A DNA stretch of 64,000 bases. Source: Mucilaginibacter ginsenosidivorax (GTDB lineage Bacteria > Bacteroidota > Bacteroidia > Sphingobacteriales > Sphingobacteriaceae). The notes beneath the pieces are model-generated. The model did not search any database. It was not told the DNA's origin and saw nothing but the letters and a program-made list of their open reading frames with translations. Position numbers and translations under genes: made by a program. How positions within the stretch are numbered: position 1 is the stretch's first letter; each line of letters starts with the position of its first letter. Location: contig NZ_CP042437.1 of assembly GCF_007971525.1 (NCBI RefSeq), positions 4,216,001-4,280,000 of the forward strand, read 5' to 3'. Below are positions 26,729 through 35,632 of the stretch, piece after piece.

Positions 26729-27042
26729 AAGGCGACATTGTAGTTATCCCCATTCCATTCTCTGATTTGTCAGGTAGCAAAAAAAGACCGGCTTTGGTTT
26801 TGGCCAATCTTCCTGGTGACGACATTATTCTTTGCCAGATAACCAGCCAACAAAGTAACGATACGTATGCTATTGCTATTGATGCTATTGATTTCGCAAG
26901 CGGTTCGTTGCCCATATCTTCAAATATCCGCCCATCCAGAATTTTTACTGCTGATAAGAAAATCATTGTTCGTAAAGCAGAGACTTTAAAAGAATCAAGT
27001 ATAGTAAAAGTCTCAAATGTATTTATGAAGCTATTTTCATAG
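26713..27042 (+). CDS. PemK/MazF-family mRNA interferase toxin
   Basis: The 109-residue protein matches the MazF/PemK fold: KGDIVVIPIPFSDLSGSKKRPALVL at residues 6-30 with the conserved Arg25-Pro26 (KRPALVL), ILCQITSQ in the middle, and SNIRPSRIFTADK towards the end. MazF-type toxins cut mRNA at short motifs and arrest growth when the antitoxin is degraded. It overlaps the antitoxin gene by 16 bases, the usual order (antitoxin first). Arg in the loop and the Ser/Thr in QITSQ are intact, so it is probably active. Confidence 0.88.
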   Translation: MAGFVKGDIVVIPIPFSDLSGSKKRPALVLANLPGDDIILCQITSQQSNDTYAIAIDAIDFASGSLPISSNIRPSRIFTADKKIIVRKAETLKESSIVKVSNVFMKLFS

Positions 27043-27163
27043 AATCATCGTTGCTGTTAATCAATAATATTACTTCTGCCACCAAGTGGTCGAAACATTT
27101 ATTTAAAGTAGCCGGAAGTTTATTAGGGATAAGTCATCCTGATACAACCGAAAAATCAACCTC

Positions 27164-28735
27164 CTACAAATGCCTTGACTGATATCCCCTCACCACGAAA
27201 CTAACAATCGCCAAAAAAACGTTCAGCCCCAAAATAACAGCTATGTAAATGATGTGGTTATTGTGCGGTATGGCGCCCAGGTAATCGGCAATGGGTATGG
27301 CCTGGGTAAGCGCGTAGGTAAGTAAAAAGAAAATGATCTCGAACAGTTTTTTACCCTTGCTGATAATTCCAATGCAAACTGCTAATAATACAATGCAAAC
27401 AGCCCCGCTGATGATATTGAAGATGGCGTAACCGTTGCCGGCAATCACGTAACGCAATATCAGCGGAAATGCTAAAACGATACCTAATATCGCCCCTGCC
27501 AGTATTTGTGCAGGCAGCATACGCTGTAAGGGCTTGTAGGATGCATAAGTAAAATAATGCAGGCGATAGGTTTCTTCCTTCGTAGCCAGTTCCGACAGGC
27601 GCGTTACCTGCAAAAACCAAAGTACAGGCAATATATACAGGTGCGAAATACCTATCGGCGCAAACAGCATGCTTATAGATACCCCTGCAATAATAAGCCA
27701 TAACCATTTAGATCCTTTACGTACCAGTAAAAGCAACTCAGTTTTGATGAAGGGGAAGATACCGTAGTCGGTAACCAAAGGCGGCATCAGCGTGCGGTTG
27801 ATGCCGGTGGCTGCAAAAGCCGGCGTGGTAAGCTGCGGGTCGGCTACAGCCGCCTTTTTCTTTAGAGCCCGTTTAAAATCAAACCGGTGAAAAAAGAACG
27901 ACGAGAGGTAAACCAAGCCCATTGACAGCATAAGCCATAATAAACGGCTTGCTAAAAACAGGCCGGTTATGGTTATAGCGTTCCACTCAAATATCCGGAA
28001 GCCTCGTTTACTGTTGAAAGTGAAACCGAGGTTAACCCCTTCAATATGTTGGTGATATTGGGTATTTACCTGGTTTTTGATACTGGTTGTCATGGTGCGT
28101 ACACCATACGGATCAATGATAACAGCAAGTGTTTCGTTTTTTTGCCCATTTACATTAGCCATCAGCGCGCCGAAAAAGAAAAAGAAGGCGATGTACTGCA
28201 GGATACTTTTTCGGCCCAAAAATACTTCGGCCACTACCGCCAGCGATGATATAAAAACCATGGCAGGCACCACAAACAGTAAATAAGGGATAATGAAATT
28301 GCTGATAATAAAGGAAGAGCCACTGGTGCGCACAAAAAACATAATAATACTAACCACAAAAGTGCAGCCGGCAATAGTGAGCAGCACCAACAAATTACTA
28401 AGCATTTTGCTAAGCAGGTATTCAAAATTGGTAATGGGGGTGGTAGCTATAATTAAGCCAACCTCGGTATCAATATCTTTTTTAATGCCGCCATTTACCA
28501 AAAAGAAACCATAAAGCGACAGCATAATAGCGGTCATCATGCCCGAAACATAACCTACCCAGGCCGAATTATAAACGCCTTTAAAACCAACAACATTTAA
28601 AGTAGTATATGATGCCGTTGGCGGCGGCACAAAAGAGTAGGCCGCGTAAAAGGTAATAGCCAGGGTAATCAGGAAAGCGTAGCTGCGGGTGCGCTGCAGG
28701 TAGTCGGCTTTAATAATGCTGTAAATGTATCTCAC
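27164..28735 (-). CDS. ABC transporter permease (ABC-2 type)
   Basis: The 523-residue protein has about twelve membrane helices in two groups separated by a large loop (residues about 215-330), the arrangement of ABC-2-type export permeases from Bacteroidota. It lies 6 bases after the ATPase gene in the same direction and forms an exporter with it. No substrate is indicated by sequence or neighbours; relatives are often linked to antimicrobial-peptide or drug resistance, but that is only a family association. Confidence 0.85.
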   Translation of the reverse strand: MRYIYSIIKADYLQRTRSYAFLITLAITFYAAYSFVPPPTASYTTLNVVGFKGVYNSAWVGYVSGMMTAIMLSLYGFFLVNGGIKKDIDTEVGLIIATTPITNFEYLLSKMLSNLLVLLTIAGCTFVVSIIMFFVRTSGSSFIISNFIIPYLLFVVPAMVFISSLAVVAEVFLGRKSILQYIAFFFFFGALMANVNGQKNETLAVIIDPYGVRTMTTSIKNQVNTQYHQHIEGVNLGFTFNSKRGFRIFEWNAITITGLFLASRLLWLMLSMGLVYLSSFFFHRFDFKRALKKKAAVADPQLTTPAFAATGINRTLMPPLVTDYGIFPFIKTELLLLVRKGSKWLWLIIAGVSISMLFAPIGISHLYILPVLWFLQVTRLSELATKEETYRLHYFTYASYKPLQRMLPAQILAGAILGIVLAFPLILRYVIAGNGYAIFNIISGAVCIVLLAVCIGIISKGKKLFEIIFFLLTYALTQAIPIADYLGAIPHNNHIIYIAVILGLNVFLAIVSFVVRGYQSRHL

Positions 28736-28741
28736 GGCGCT

Positions 28742-29614
28742 TTAGTTGTTATTTTGCGTTAAAAACAAATACGCATCTTCTAAACTGGCATTTACAGCTA
28801 TTGCACCCATTTCGGGCTGCCCGGTCCTGGTGATAAAACGAATCCTGGTTTTATCCTTTTGCCGGCTGGTATCAATAACCTGGTGTTTGGTGCGGATACC
28901 GGCAATTTCATCATTACTTACCAGTACTTCAAATACTTTACCATCAACCAGTTTTATAATATCCGGCTGGGCAGCTTTATTAAGCAGTATGCCGTTTTTC
29001 ATGATAGCAACTTCATCGGCTATAGTTTCAATATCCGAAACGATGTGCGATGACAGGATGATGATACAATCGTCGGCCAGGTCAGATATCAGCTGGCGAA
29101 ACCTTACCCGTTCTTCGGGATCAAGGCCAACGGTGGGTTCATCAAATATCAACACTTTAGGGTCATTCAATAACGCTTGTGCTATGCCAATCCGTTGTTT
29201 CATCCCGCCGGAGTAGGTGCCAATAGGGCGTTTGGCATCGGCAGTTAAATTAACACCTTCTAACAACAGGTCTATCCGCTTGCGTAAGCCGCTGCCGCCT
29301 ACGCCCTTCATGGCTGCTATATATTCTAAAAATTCGTACGCGTTAAGGTTTGGGTAAACCCCGAAATCCTGCGGCAGGTAGCCCAATATTTTACGAATTT
29401 TATCAGGATTGGCAACAATATCTTCGCCATCTAAAAACAGAGTTCCTTTTGTTGGTTTGCTGATGGTGGCAATAATTTTCATCAGTGTTGATTTGCCCGC
29501 GCCGTTGGGGCCAAGCAGGCCCAATACGCCTTTTTCAATGGTGATGGAGTAATCGGTAAGGCCGCTTTTATGCTGGTTATATTGTTTGGTCAGTTTTTTT
29601 ATGACTAAGGACAT
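28742..29614 (-). CDS. ABC transporter ATP-binding protein
   Basis: The 290-residue ATPase has Walker A GPNGAGKST (residues 35-43), Q-loop in GYLPQDFGVY, signature YSGGMKQRIGIAQALL, Walker B VLIFDEPTVGLD, and the H-loop in ILSSHIVSD. The C-terminal extension (about 215-290) is of the kind seen in ABC-2 exporters. It is translated 6 bases before the permease. Functionally it powers export by that permease. Confidence 0.95.
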   Translation of the reverse strand: MSLVIKKLTKQYNQHKSGLTDYSITIEKGVLGLLGPNGAGKSTLMKIIATISKPTKGTLFLDGEDIVANPDKIRKILGYLPQDFGVYPNLNAYEFLEYIAAMKGVGGSGLRKRIDLLLEGVNLTADAKRPIGTYSGGMKQRIGIAQALLNDPKVLIFDEPTVGLDPEERVRFRQLISDLADDCIIILSSHIVSDIETIADEVAIMKNGILLNKAAQPDIIKLVDGKVFEVLVSNDEIAGIRTKHQVIDTSRQKDKTRIRFITRTGQPEMGAIAVNASLEDAYLFLTQNNN

Positions 29615-29812
29615 CGGTGTGCTTTTTATGCCCTGTAAGATGCATGTTGCAGGTTTAAGTTACACCAACCGGCAAATTTACATGAGGGTATCAATTCAAT
29701 TTACCGCCTCCCCGTCAATTTCTTTTATTGTAGCTTGCTCAATAACAATCTTTAGCTATTTAAATATCATCAAAACATTTCCTTTTACTAAATTGCCCCT
29801 AATTCTATATAC

Positions 29813-30802
29813 ATGAAAATACTGTTTGCCATACAGGGAACCGGCAACGGGCATATAAGCCGGGCCCGCGAAATTGTACCTTTATTACAGCAATATGGCG
29901 AGGTTGACCTGCTGGTAAGCGGCACCGAGGCCGAGGTTTCATTATCGCAGCCTTTAAAATACAGGTTTCATGGGGTTAGTTTTGTTTTTGGCACCAATGG
30001 CGGGGTTGATAACTGGGCAACCTGGAAAATCATGAACCTGCGCCGGTTTTGGCACGATTTGCGGCACCTTCCCTTAAAACAATACGATTTGGTAATTAAC
30101 GATTTTGAGCCGGTAAGTGCCTGGGCCTGTAAGTTTCAGCGTGTGCCCTCGGTATCGTTAAGTCATCAATGTTCTTTTGTATCGCCCAATACCCCCCGTC
30201 CCGAAAAAAAAGATCCTTTTGCGCAGTGGCTGTTAAAAAATTATTCGCCTACTACCTATCATGTGGGCTTTCATTTTGAACGCTACGATACTTTTATAAA
30301 TACACCGGTTATCCGCAGCGAGATACGGCAGATGGAAACCAGTAACCTGGGACATTACAGCGTTTACCTGCCTGCATATGACGATAAAACACTATTGAAA
30401 CACTTAGGCGCGGTAAAAGATGTACAATGGGAGGTGTTTTCAAAGCGCCAGAAAACGCCGATGCAGGCCGGCAATGTGCAGATATTCCCCGTAAATAATG
30501 AGGCCTTTAATAAAAGCCTGGCCAGTTGCAAGGGACTACTAACCGGCGGCGGATTTGAAGGCCCTGCCGAGGCACTGTTCCTGAAAAAGAAAGTGATGAT
30601 GATACCCATGAAAGGGCAGTATGAGCAACAATGCAACGCCCTTTCGGCCTCAAAACTGGGCGTGCCTGTAGTACCCGAGATTAACGACTCTTTCGGTGGC
30701 CATTTAACTAAGTGGATTAACGATGATAAAAAAATTATTGTTGATTTCCCGGATGAAACCGCGCAGATAGTTGATAAGCTGGTGAAGCAATACGCGAGGT
30801 AG
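29813..30802 (+). CDS. Glycosyltransferase, GT-B type (MurG-like fold)
   Basis: The 329-residue protein begins with the nucleotide-sugar GT-B motif ILFAIQGTGNGHISRAREIV, and the C-terminal half has LLTGGGFEGPAEALFLKKKVMMIPM, the donor-binding glycine-rich loop and conserved Glu. This is the Glyco_trans_1_3 family, related to MurG and UDP-glucuronosyltransferases. The acceptor is unknown. Neighbours (ABC exporter on the opposite strand, NTF2-like protein) do not suggest a pathway. A heptamer array starts immediately after its stop codon. Confidence 0.85.
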   Translation: MKILFAIQGTGNGHISRAREIVPLLQQYGEVDLLVSGTEAEVSLSQPLKYRFHGVSFVFGTNGGVDNWATWKIMNLRRFWHDLRHLPLKQYDLVINDFEPVSAWACKFQRVPSVSLSHQCSFVSPNTPRPEKKDPFAQWLLKNYSPTTYHVGFHFERYDTFINTPVIRSEIRQMETSNLGHYSVYLPAYDDKTLLKHLGAVKDVQWEVFSKRQKTPMQAGNVQIFPVNNEAFNKSLASCKGLLTGGGFEGPAEALFLKKKVMMIPMKGQYEQQCNALSASKLGVPVVPEINDSFGGHLTKWINDDKKIIVDFPDETAQIVDKLVKQYAR

Positions 30803-30837
30803 TGTTAAGTCATAAGTACTAAGCCGTAAGTATAAAG
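30803..30837. repeat. Five-unit heptamer array directly after a stop codon
   Basis: Five 7-base units ending TAAG (such as TCATAAG, TACTAAG) fill exactly 30803-30837, beginning on the base after the TAG stop of the glycosyltransferase gene. No inverted partner of the same quality is visible downstream. Confidence 0.8.
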
Positions 30838-30940
30838 TGGGGTTTCCCTGTCGGACGTAGAGCTGCCTAAAAAACGATCGTTATTGCCTCGTACTTACCT
30901 TGGTATTTAATTTAACCCATTCTCTTGAACGCAGGCTAAA

Positions 30941-31093
30941 ACTCACCCGGTCGAGGCTGCGCCCGACCACCCTCTCTCCGGCTTGCGCCGCAAAGAGGGT
31001 TGAAGCTCATTTTTTTATTTTTTAGCCCCTCTATGCGGCGCAAGCCGGAGGGAGGGCAGACGCCCCGATATTATCGGGGTCGTCGGGGTGAGT
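30941..31093. repeat. Family C palindromic element, copy 1
   Basis: It opens ACTCACCCGGTCGAGGCTGC and closes with CGGGGTGAGT. The inner arms pair CCCTCTCTCCGGCTTGCGCC near 30970-30989 with GGCGCAAGCCGGAGGGAGGG near 31037-31056, across an A/T-rich loop. A second small hairpin (GCCCCGAT/ATCGGGGT) follows at about 31062-31081. Related copies lie at 52590-54389 (split by the IS) and 56031-56172. The 500-base gap around it has no gene. Confidence 0.88.
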
Positions 31094-31304
31094 TGTCTCC
31101 GCCATGCGATACCCATCATTATCCCTTTAGCGTTTCGCAAAACTTTACCATTCACAATAATGCGTGCATAACGCAATGTTTATACCGCCCATAAAATTGT
31201 GTTTTTTATACTTGTTAATTACATCTTATGCAGTTTGTTTTAAGCACAATTACCGATTTATATGTTGTTTTGAAACAAATTCAATAGCTTTACATCTAAA
31301 TACC

Positions 31305-31757
31305 ATGGAAGGCAATAAAATAATTAACGCAGTAACTAATTTATTTAAAGGCGCCGACAGTCATGACTGGGCATTAATAGAAAGTATACTGGCACCGGTG
31401 GTTACACTTGATTATTCTTCAATGAATGGCTTTGGGCCGGCAGAACTTAGCCCGGCGCAGATAGTAGATAACTGGGCTTCATTTTTACCGGGCTTTGATA
31501 AAACAGACCACCGTGTTTCGGCATTTAAGGTGCAACTAAACGGTAAAATGGCCGATGTTTTTTATAGCACGGTTGCCAGTCATTTCCTGGGCGACCAGGT
31601 TTGGGTTGTGACAGCAAATTACCATACCAAGCTGGCCAAATACGATGATACCTGGCTTATTACTTACCATAAAATTGATTTTGAAAGCCAGAGCGGTAAT
31701 GCAAACCTGCCAAAACAGGCACACCAGGTTATAGCCGACAGAAAAGCTGTACAGTAA
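31305..31757 (+). CDS. NTF2-like (SnoaL-type) protein
   Basis: From ATG 31305 the protein is 150 residues; the open frame reaches upstream to 31164 but that part has no coding character. The pattern MEGNKIINAVTNLFKGADSH, then WALIESILAPVVTLDYSS, a conserved DVFYSTVASHFLGDQVWVV sheet and WLITYHKIDF is that of nuclear-transport-factor-2-like proteins. These cone-shaped folds serve as small enzymes or ligand binders; the function of this one is unknown. It stands alone. Confidence 0.8.
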   Translation: MEGNKIINAVTNLFKGADSHDWALIESILAPVVTLDYSSMNGFGPAELSPAQIVDNWASFLPGFDKTDHRVSAFKVQLNGKMADVFYSTVASHFLGDQVWVVTANYHTKLAKYDDTWLITYHKIDFESQSGNANLPKQAHQVIADRKAVQ

Positions 31758-31887
31758 TTTTTCGGCATTACCATACTCTTCAAATATTTGAGACAAATCA
31801 CTTTGCGCCCCCGGCATATCAGCGCGAAAAAATCTCGTCAATTTTAAAAGCAGCCCCGGTCTTAAAATCCTTAATCCAAAAAACTTT

Positions 31888-31895
31888 TATCTTTG
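31888..31895 (+). promoter_or_regulatory. Candidate -7 box just before pth
   Basis: TATCTTTG fits TAnnTTTG and lies 9 bases before the pth ATG, so a transcript started there would have almost no leader. No convincing -33 box is seen. Confidence 0.3.
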
Positions 31896-31904
31896 CTCCC
31901 CTAA

Positions 31905-32465
31905 ATGAAATATCTAATAGTAGGACTTGGAAATATAGGCCCCGAATATGCCGATACCCGGCATAACATAGGCTTTATGGTTTTGGATGAACTGGCTAAA
32001 CAGGAGGGCGCCAAATTTTATAATATGCGCCTGGCCTATTATACCGAGGTATCTGTTAAAGGACGCACGCTTTGCCTTATCAAACCTACTACTTTTATGA
32101 ACCTGAGCGGAAAAGCGCTTAACCACTGGATGAAAGATTTAAAAATTCCGTTGGAGAATGTGCTGGTTATTGTTGATGATATTGCGCTGCCCCTGGGCAC
32201 ACTGCGCTTAAAACCTAAAGGCAGCGCCGCCGGGCACAATGGCTTAAAGCATATCGAGGCCACACTTGGCCATAATAATTATGCGCGCCTGCGTTTTGGG
32301 GTGGGGGATAACTTCCCTAAAGGTAGGCAGGTTGATTATGTTTTGAGTGGTTTTGATGATGACGAGAAACCCGAACTGCCTGCGCTGATTGATCGCTCGA
32401 TAGAAATGGTGAAGAGTTTTTGCACCATCGGTACCGAACTAACCATGACCAGGTTTAACAAATAA
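31905..32465 (+). CDS. pth: Peptidyl-tRNA hydrolase
   Basis: Pth recycles tRNA by cutting peptidyl-tRNA that drops off ribosomes. The 186-residue protein shows GLGNIGPEYADTRHNIGFMVLD with Asn10 and catalytic His20, KPTTFMNLSGKAL with the conserved Asn, VIVDDIALPLG with the catalytic Asp, and GSAAGHNGLKHIE. Length is standard. The gene is monocistronic. Confidence 0.97.
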   Translation: MKYLIVGLGNIGPEYADTRHNIGFMVLDELAKQEGAKFYNMRLAYYTEVSVKGRTLCLIKPTTFMNLSGKALNHWMKDLKIPLENVLVIVDDIALPLGTLRLKPKGSAAGHNGLKHIEATLGHNNYARLRFGVGDNFPKGRQVDYVLSGFDDDEKPELPALIDRSIEMVKSFCTIGTELTMTRFNK

Positions 32466-32570
32466 AAATTTTACCGGCTGATAACTAACCAATTAGTTAA
32501 AAAGTGTTAAATAGTTGTTCCATGTTGCAACACATGGGTATCTTGCTGCGTCATATCACCTAAATTCCTT

Positions 32571-35009
32571 ATGCAAAAATTTGTACTCACAGTAATTTGC
32601 TGTTGTTTCTCGATATTGGCTATAGCGCAAAACCCCGGCCCTTCAAACATTACCGTTAAAGGTGTAGTTATTGATTCGGCGGCAAACAAGCCTTTGGGCT
32701 ATGTTACGGTTGTTTTGCAGGATGCCGCAACAAAGGCATCGGTAAAAAGCACCCTTAGCAAAGAAGACGGTAGCTTTGAGCTTAAAGCGCCCGAAGGCAA
32801 AACGTACCAGTTGGCTGTGGCATTTGTGGGGTTTGCATCAAAAACGTTTCCGGTAAAAGCTACCGCATCTGCAGTTGATGCCGGGAAAATATATATGTCG
32901 GCTGCCAGCAAGCAGCTGGGCGAGGTGAGTGTTACCGCCGTGAGGCCGGTAATGAAACAGGAGGTTGACCGGCTTACTTATGATGTACAGGCCGACCCGG
33001 AAAGTAAAGCGATATCGGCCCTGGATATGATGCGTAAGGTGCCCTTGCTATCGGTTGATGGCGACGACAAAATAAGGCTGAAAGGAAGCGGCAATTATAA
33101 GATACTGGTAAATGGTAAAGAGTCGGCTCTGATGGCTAAAAATCCGTCGGATGTGCTGAAGGCTATGCCGGCAACCAATATTGAAAGGATAGAGGTAATT
33201 ACCACGCCACCCGCAAAATACGATGCGGAGGGTTTATCGGGCATTATCAATATCGTTACCAAAAAAAATGCCGACCAGGGCTACAACGGCAGTATCAACT
33301 CGCGGTTTAACAGCATTTGGGGGCCGGGCTACAATTTAAATGCTACGGTAAAACAAGGCAAATTTGGCCTGTCGGGCTACGCCGGTTTTGGTAATCAAAA
33401 CAGGGTTAACAACAGCAACCAAAGTTCGCAAACACAAAACGTTTCGCAATCGGTTTTAAATCAAAACGGTAATGGCTGGTTTGAAGGGAAGTACAAATAC
33501 GCTAATGCCGAGTTAAGTTACGAATTGGATAGTTTGAACCTGCTAACAGGATCGTTCGAGTTGTTTAGCGGCAATTTTAATCAGAACAGCGATCAGACAT
33601 CAACTCAGATAAAAAAAGATGGCAGTATTGCCGAGGCTTATCGTAGTTTAAGCGATGGGACAAACCACGATAAGGGGACAGATATCTCTGTTAATTACCA
33701 GCTTGGGTTCAAAAATAAAAAGGATGAATTGCTTACCGCATCCTATAAATACAGCTATTCGCCGGGTAACCAGTATAACAGCAATGTTTTTAGCGACAGG
33801 CTTAATTTTGATGATGTTAACAATCCCAATTTCAGGCAGTATAATAAGGCAGGCGACAAGGCCCATACCTTTCAGTTAGATTATGTGTACCCATTTAAGA
33901 AAGTGAACCTTGAGATGGGCGGTAAGGTGATACTGCGCAATAATTTTAGTGATTACAGGCGCGAAAACCAGGACGCCAATACCGGCGATTACGTTGTAGA
34001 CGCTAACCAGACCAATACATTTGATTATCACCAGGACGTATACAGTGCCTATAACTCCTACCAGGTAAAATTTACCAAATGGACGGCCAAAGGCGGCTTA
34101 CGCCTGGAACATACCCAGGTTAGCGCCGATTTTGCCGGAACACCGCTGGATAGGGGATACAATAATTTAATCCCGTCAATTTCCATACAGCGAAGCTTTA
34201 AAACAAGCAGTTTTAATTTTGGCTTCACCCAGCGCATTCAGCGGCCTGGAATATACCAGCTAAACCCTTTTGTTGATAACTCAAACCCAAAGTTTGTAAC
34301 CACCGGTAACCCGCAGCTGCGGCCCGAGCTTAACAATACATTTGAGCTTACGTATAGCAATTTTAAAAAAGCAGCTATCAATGCGGGGCTGAGCTACGCT
34401 TTCTCCAATAACTCTATCCAGAATGTGAGCACGCTGATTGATACCGTTACTTACACCACGTATCAAAATTTGGGCAGCAACCGCACCCTTGGTTTAAACC
34501 TGAATACCAATTTAACTATCACCAAAAAGTTTACCGTTAGCATCAATGGCGGAATTTCGCACATCTGGCTCAAGGGTACGTATAATGGTAGCTTTTATAC
34601 CAACGACGGTTATACCGGCCGCGCTTTTGGAAACCTAGCCTATAAGTTTGACGGAGGCTACCGCTTGGCGCTGGATGCGGGTTTCTTTAGCGGCGATGTA
34701 ACGCTGCAGGGAAAATCAAGCAGTTTTATATTTAACTCCTATGTGGCCTCCAAAGAGTTTTTCAAAAAAACATTTACAGTATCGCTGGTTGCGAACAACC
34801 CGTACAGTAAATACCGCACTTACCATGGCTATACCCGCACAAATGATTTTTATAATACCTACAGTGGCACCAACCCATACCGTAACTTTGCTATAAGGCT
34901 TAATTATAAATTTGGTAAGCTTAATAGTGATATTAAAAAGAACCAACGTGGTATCAATAATGATGATACCAAGGGCGGCGGTAGTAAAAGTGGAGGCGGA
35001 AATCAATAG
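32571..35009 (+). CDS. Outer-membrane beta-barrel receptor with carboxypeptidase-like regulatory domain
   Basis: The 812-residue protein has a signal peptide (MQKFVLTVICCCFSILAIAQ), a CarboxypepD_reg-like domain (about 25-105), a TonB-dependent-receptor-like plug (about 130-225; ILVNGKESALMAK, ATNIERIEVITTPPAKYDAEG) and a large barrel (230-790) of the OMP_b-brl_3 type with the RIQRPGIYQLNPF and TTGNPQLRPELNN motifs. The C-terminus is a low-complexity Gly/Ser/Lys tail. There is no SusD partner, so this is not a classical glycan-uptake pair. A paralogue with the same layout lies at 60941-63415. Confidence 0.88.
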   Translation: MQKFVLTVICCCFSILAIAQNPGPSNITVKGVVIDSAANKPLGYVTVVLQDAATKASVKSTLSKEDGSFELKAPEGKTYQLAVAFVGFASKTFPVKATASAVDAGKIYMSAASKQLGEVSVTAVRPVMKQEVDRLTYDVQADPESKAISALDMMRKVPLLSVDGDDKIRLKGSGNYKILVNGKESALMAKNPSDVLKAMPATNIERIEVITTPPAKYDAEGLSGIINIVTKKNADQGYNGSINSRFNSIWGPGYNLNATVKQGKFGLSGYAGFGNQNRVNNSNQSSQTQNVSQSVLNQNGNGWFEGKYKYANAELSYELDSLNLLTGSFELFSGNFNQNSDQTSTQIKKDGSIAEAYRSLSDGTNHDKGTDISVNYQLGFKNKKDELLTASYKYSYSPGNQYNSNVFSDRLNFDDVNNPNFRQYNKAGDKAHTFQLDYVYPFKKVNLEMGGKVILRNNFSDYRRENQDANTGDYVVDANQTNTFDYHQDVYSAYNSYQVKFTKWTAKGGLRLEHTQVSADFAGTPLDRGYNNLIPSISIQRSFKTSSFNFGFTQRIQRPGIYQLNPFVDNSNPKFVTTGNPQLRPELNNTFELTYSNFKKAAINAGLSYAFSNNSIQNVSTLIDTVTYTTYQNLGSNRTLGLNLNTNLTITKKFTVSINGGISHIWLKGTYNGSFYTNDGYTGRAFGNLAYKFDGGYRLALDAGFFSGDVTLQGKSSSFIFNSYVASKEFFKKTFTVSLVANNPYSKYRTYHGYTRTNDFYNTYSGTNPYRNFAIRLNYKFGKLNSDIKKNQRGINNDDTKGGGSKSGGGNQ

Positions 35010-35018
35010 CTTTGCGGT

Positions 35019-35369
35019 ATGAAAGTTTACGGAATTACCAATTGCAATACAGTAAAAAAAGCCCTGGACTGGCTTAAAGCAAACAAAGTTGATTACGATT
35101 TCCAGGATTTTAAAAAACTGGGTGTTAGCACCGAAAAGCTGCAGGAATGGGATACAAAAGCCGGGTACGAAAAATTTATGAACAAGCAGGGCCTAACCTG
35201 GAAACAGCTTGACCCGGCGGTTAAAGAAAGCGTAAAAACCAGCACAGATGCCCTGCAACTACTGCAGCAAAAAACAAGCATGATTAAACGCCCGGTTATT
35301 GAAGATGACGGTTTCCTGTTTTTTGGCTTTGATGAAAAGGTTTATGCGGATCATTTTTTGGGGAAGTAG
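35019..35369 (+). CDS. ArsC/Spx-family protein (arsenate reductase-like)
   Basis: The 116-residue protein has the thioredoxin-like ArsC fold: MKVYGITNCNTVKKALDWL with Cys9, YDFQDFKKLGV, and SMIKRPVIEDDGFLFFGFDE, the conserved Arg-Pro loop. Cys9 is followed by NTV rather than a second Cys, so it resembles the YffB/MgsR-like branch rather than Spx with CxxC. YffB-like proteins may use glutathione or another low-molecular thiol. It starts 9 bases after the receptor gene ends and is probably cotranscribed. Confidence 0.85.
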   Translation: MKVYGITNCNTVKKALDWLKANKVDYDFQDFKKLGVSTEKLQEWDTKAGYEKFMNKQGLTWKQLDPAVKESVKTSTDALQLLQQKTSMIKRPVIEDDGFLFFGFDEKVYADHFLGK

Positions 35370-35632
35370 AAGAAAAGGAATTATCACTGCAAGTGTTAAA
35401 AAACAGCACACGAAGGTGCATCATCGGTAGTATTCAGAAAATCAGGCAAAATTCCTCATTTCGGAGTTTGTTTAGGTAATTAAATCTACCTGATTAATAG
35501 GCTATTGTAAAAAAATCAATAATTCTATAAATCAGTAATTCAATCCTTAATAAAAGCGTAACAATCATTTTACGGGCTATTTAAAAAAGCTTTTTTACGT
35601 ATACTTGCTTTGTATTCTCAAAATTGACTGAA

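Noticed and set aside
31000..31304. Coding sequence upstream of the NTF2-like gene
   Set aside because: Open frames here are translations of the family C palindrome or an AT-rich leader and lack similarity to the family N-terminus.
32571..35009. SusCD-type glycan utilisation locus
   Set aside because: The receptor lacks a SusD gene next to it, there are no glycoside hydrolases near, and the barrel is of the OMP_b-brl_3 type.
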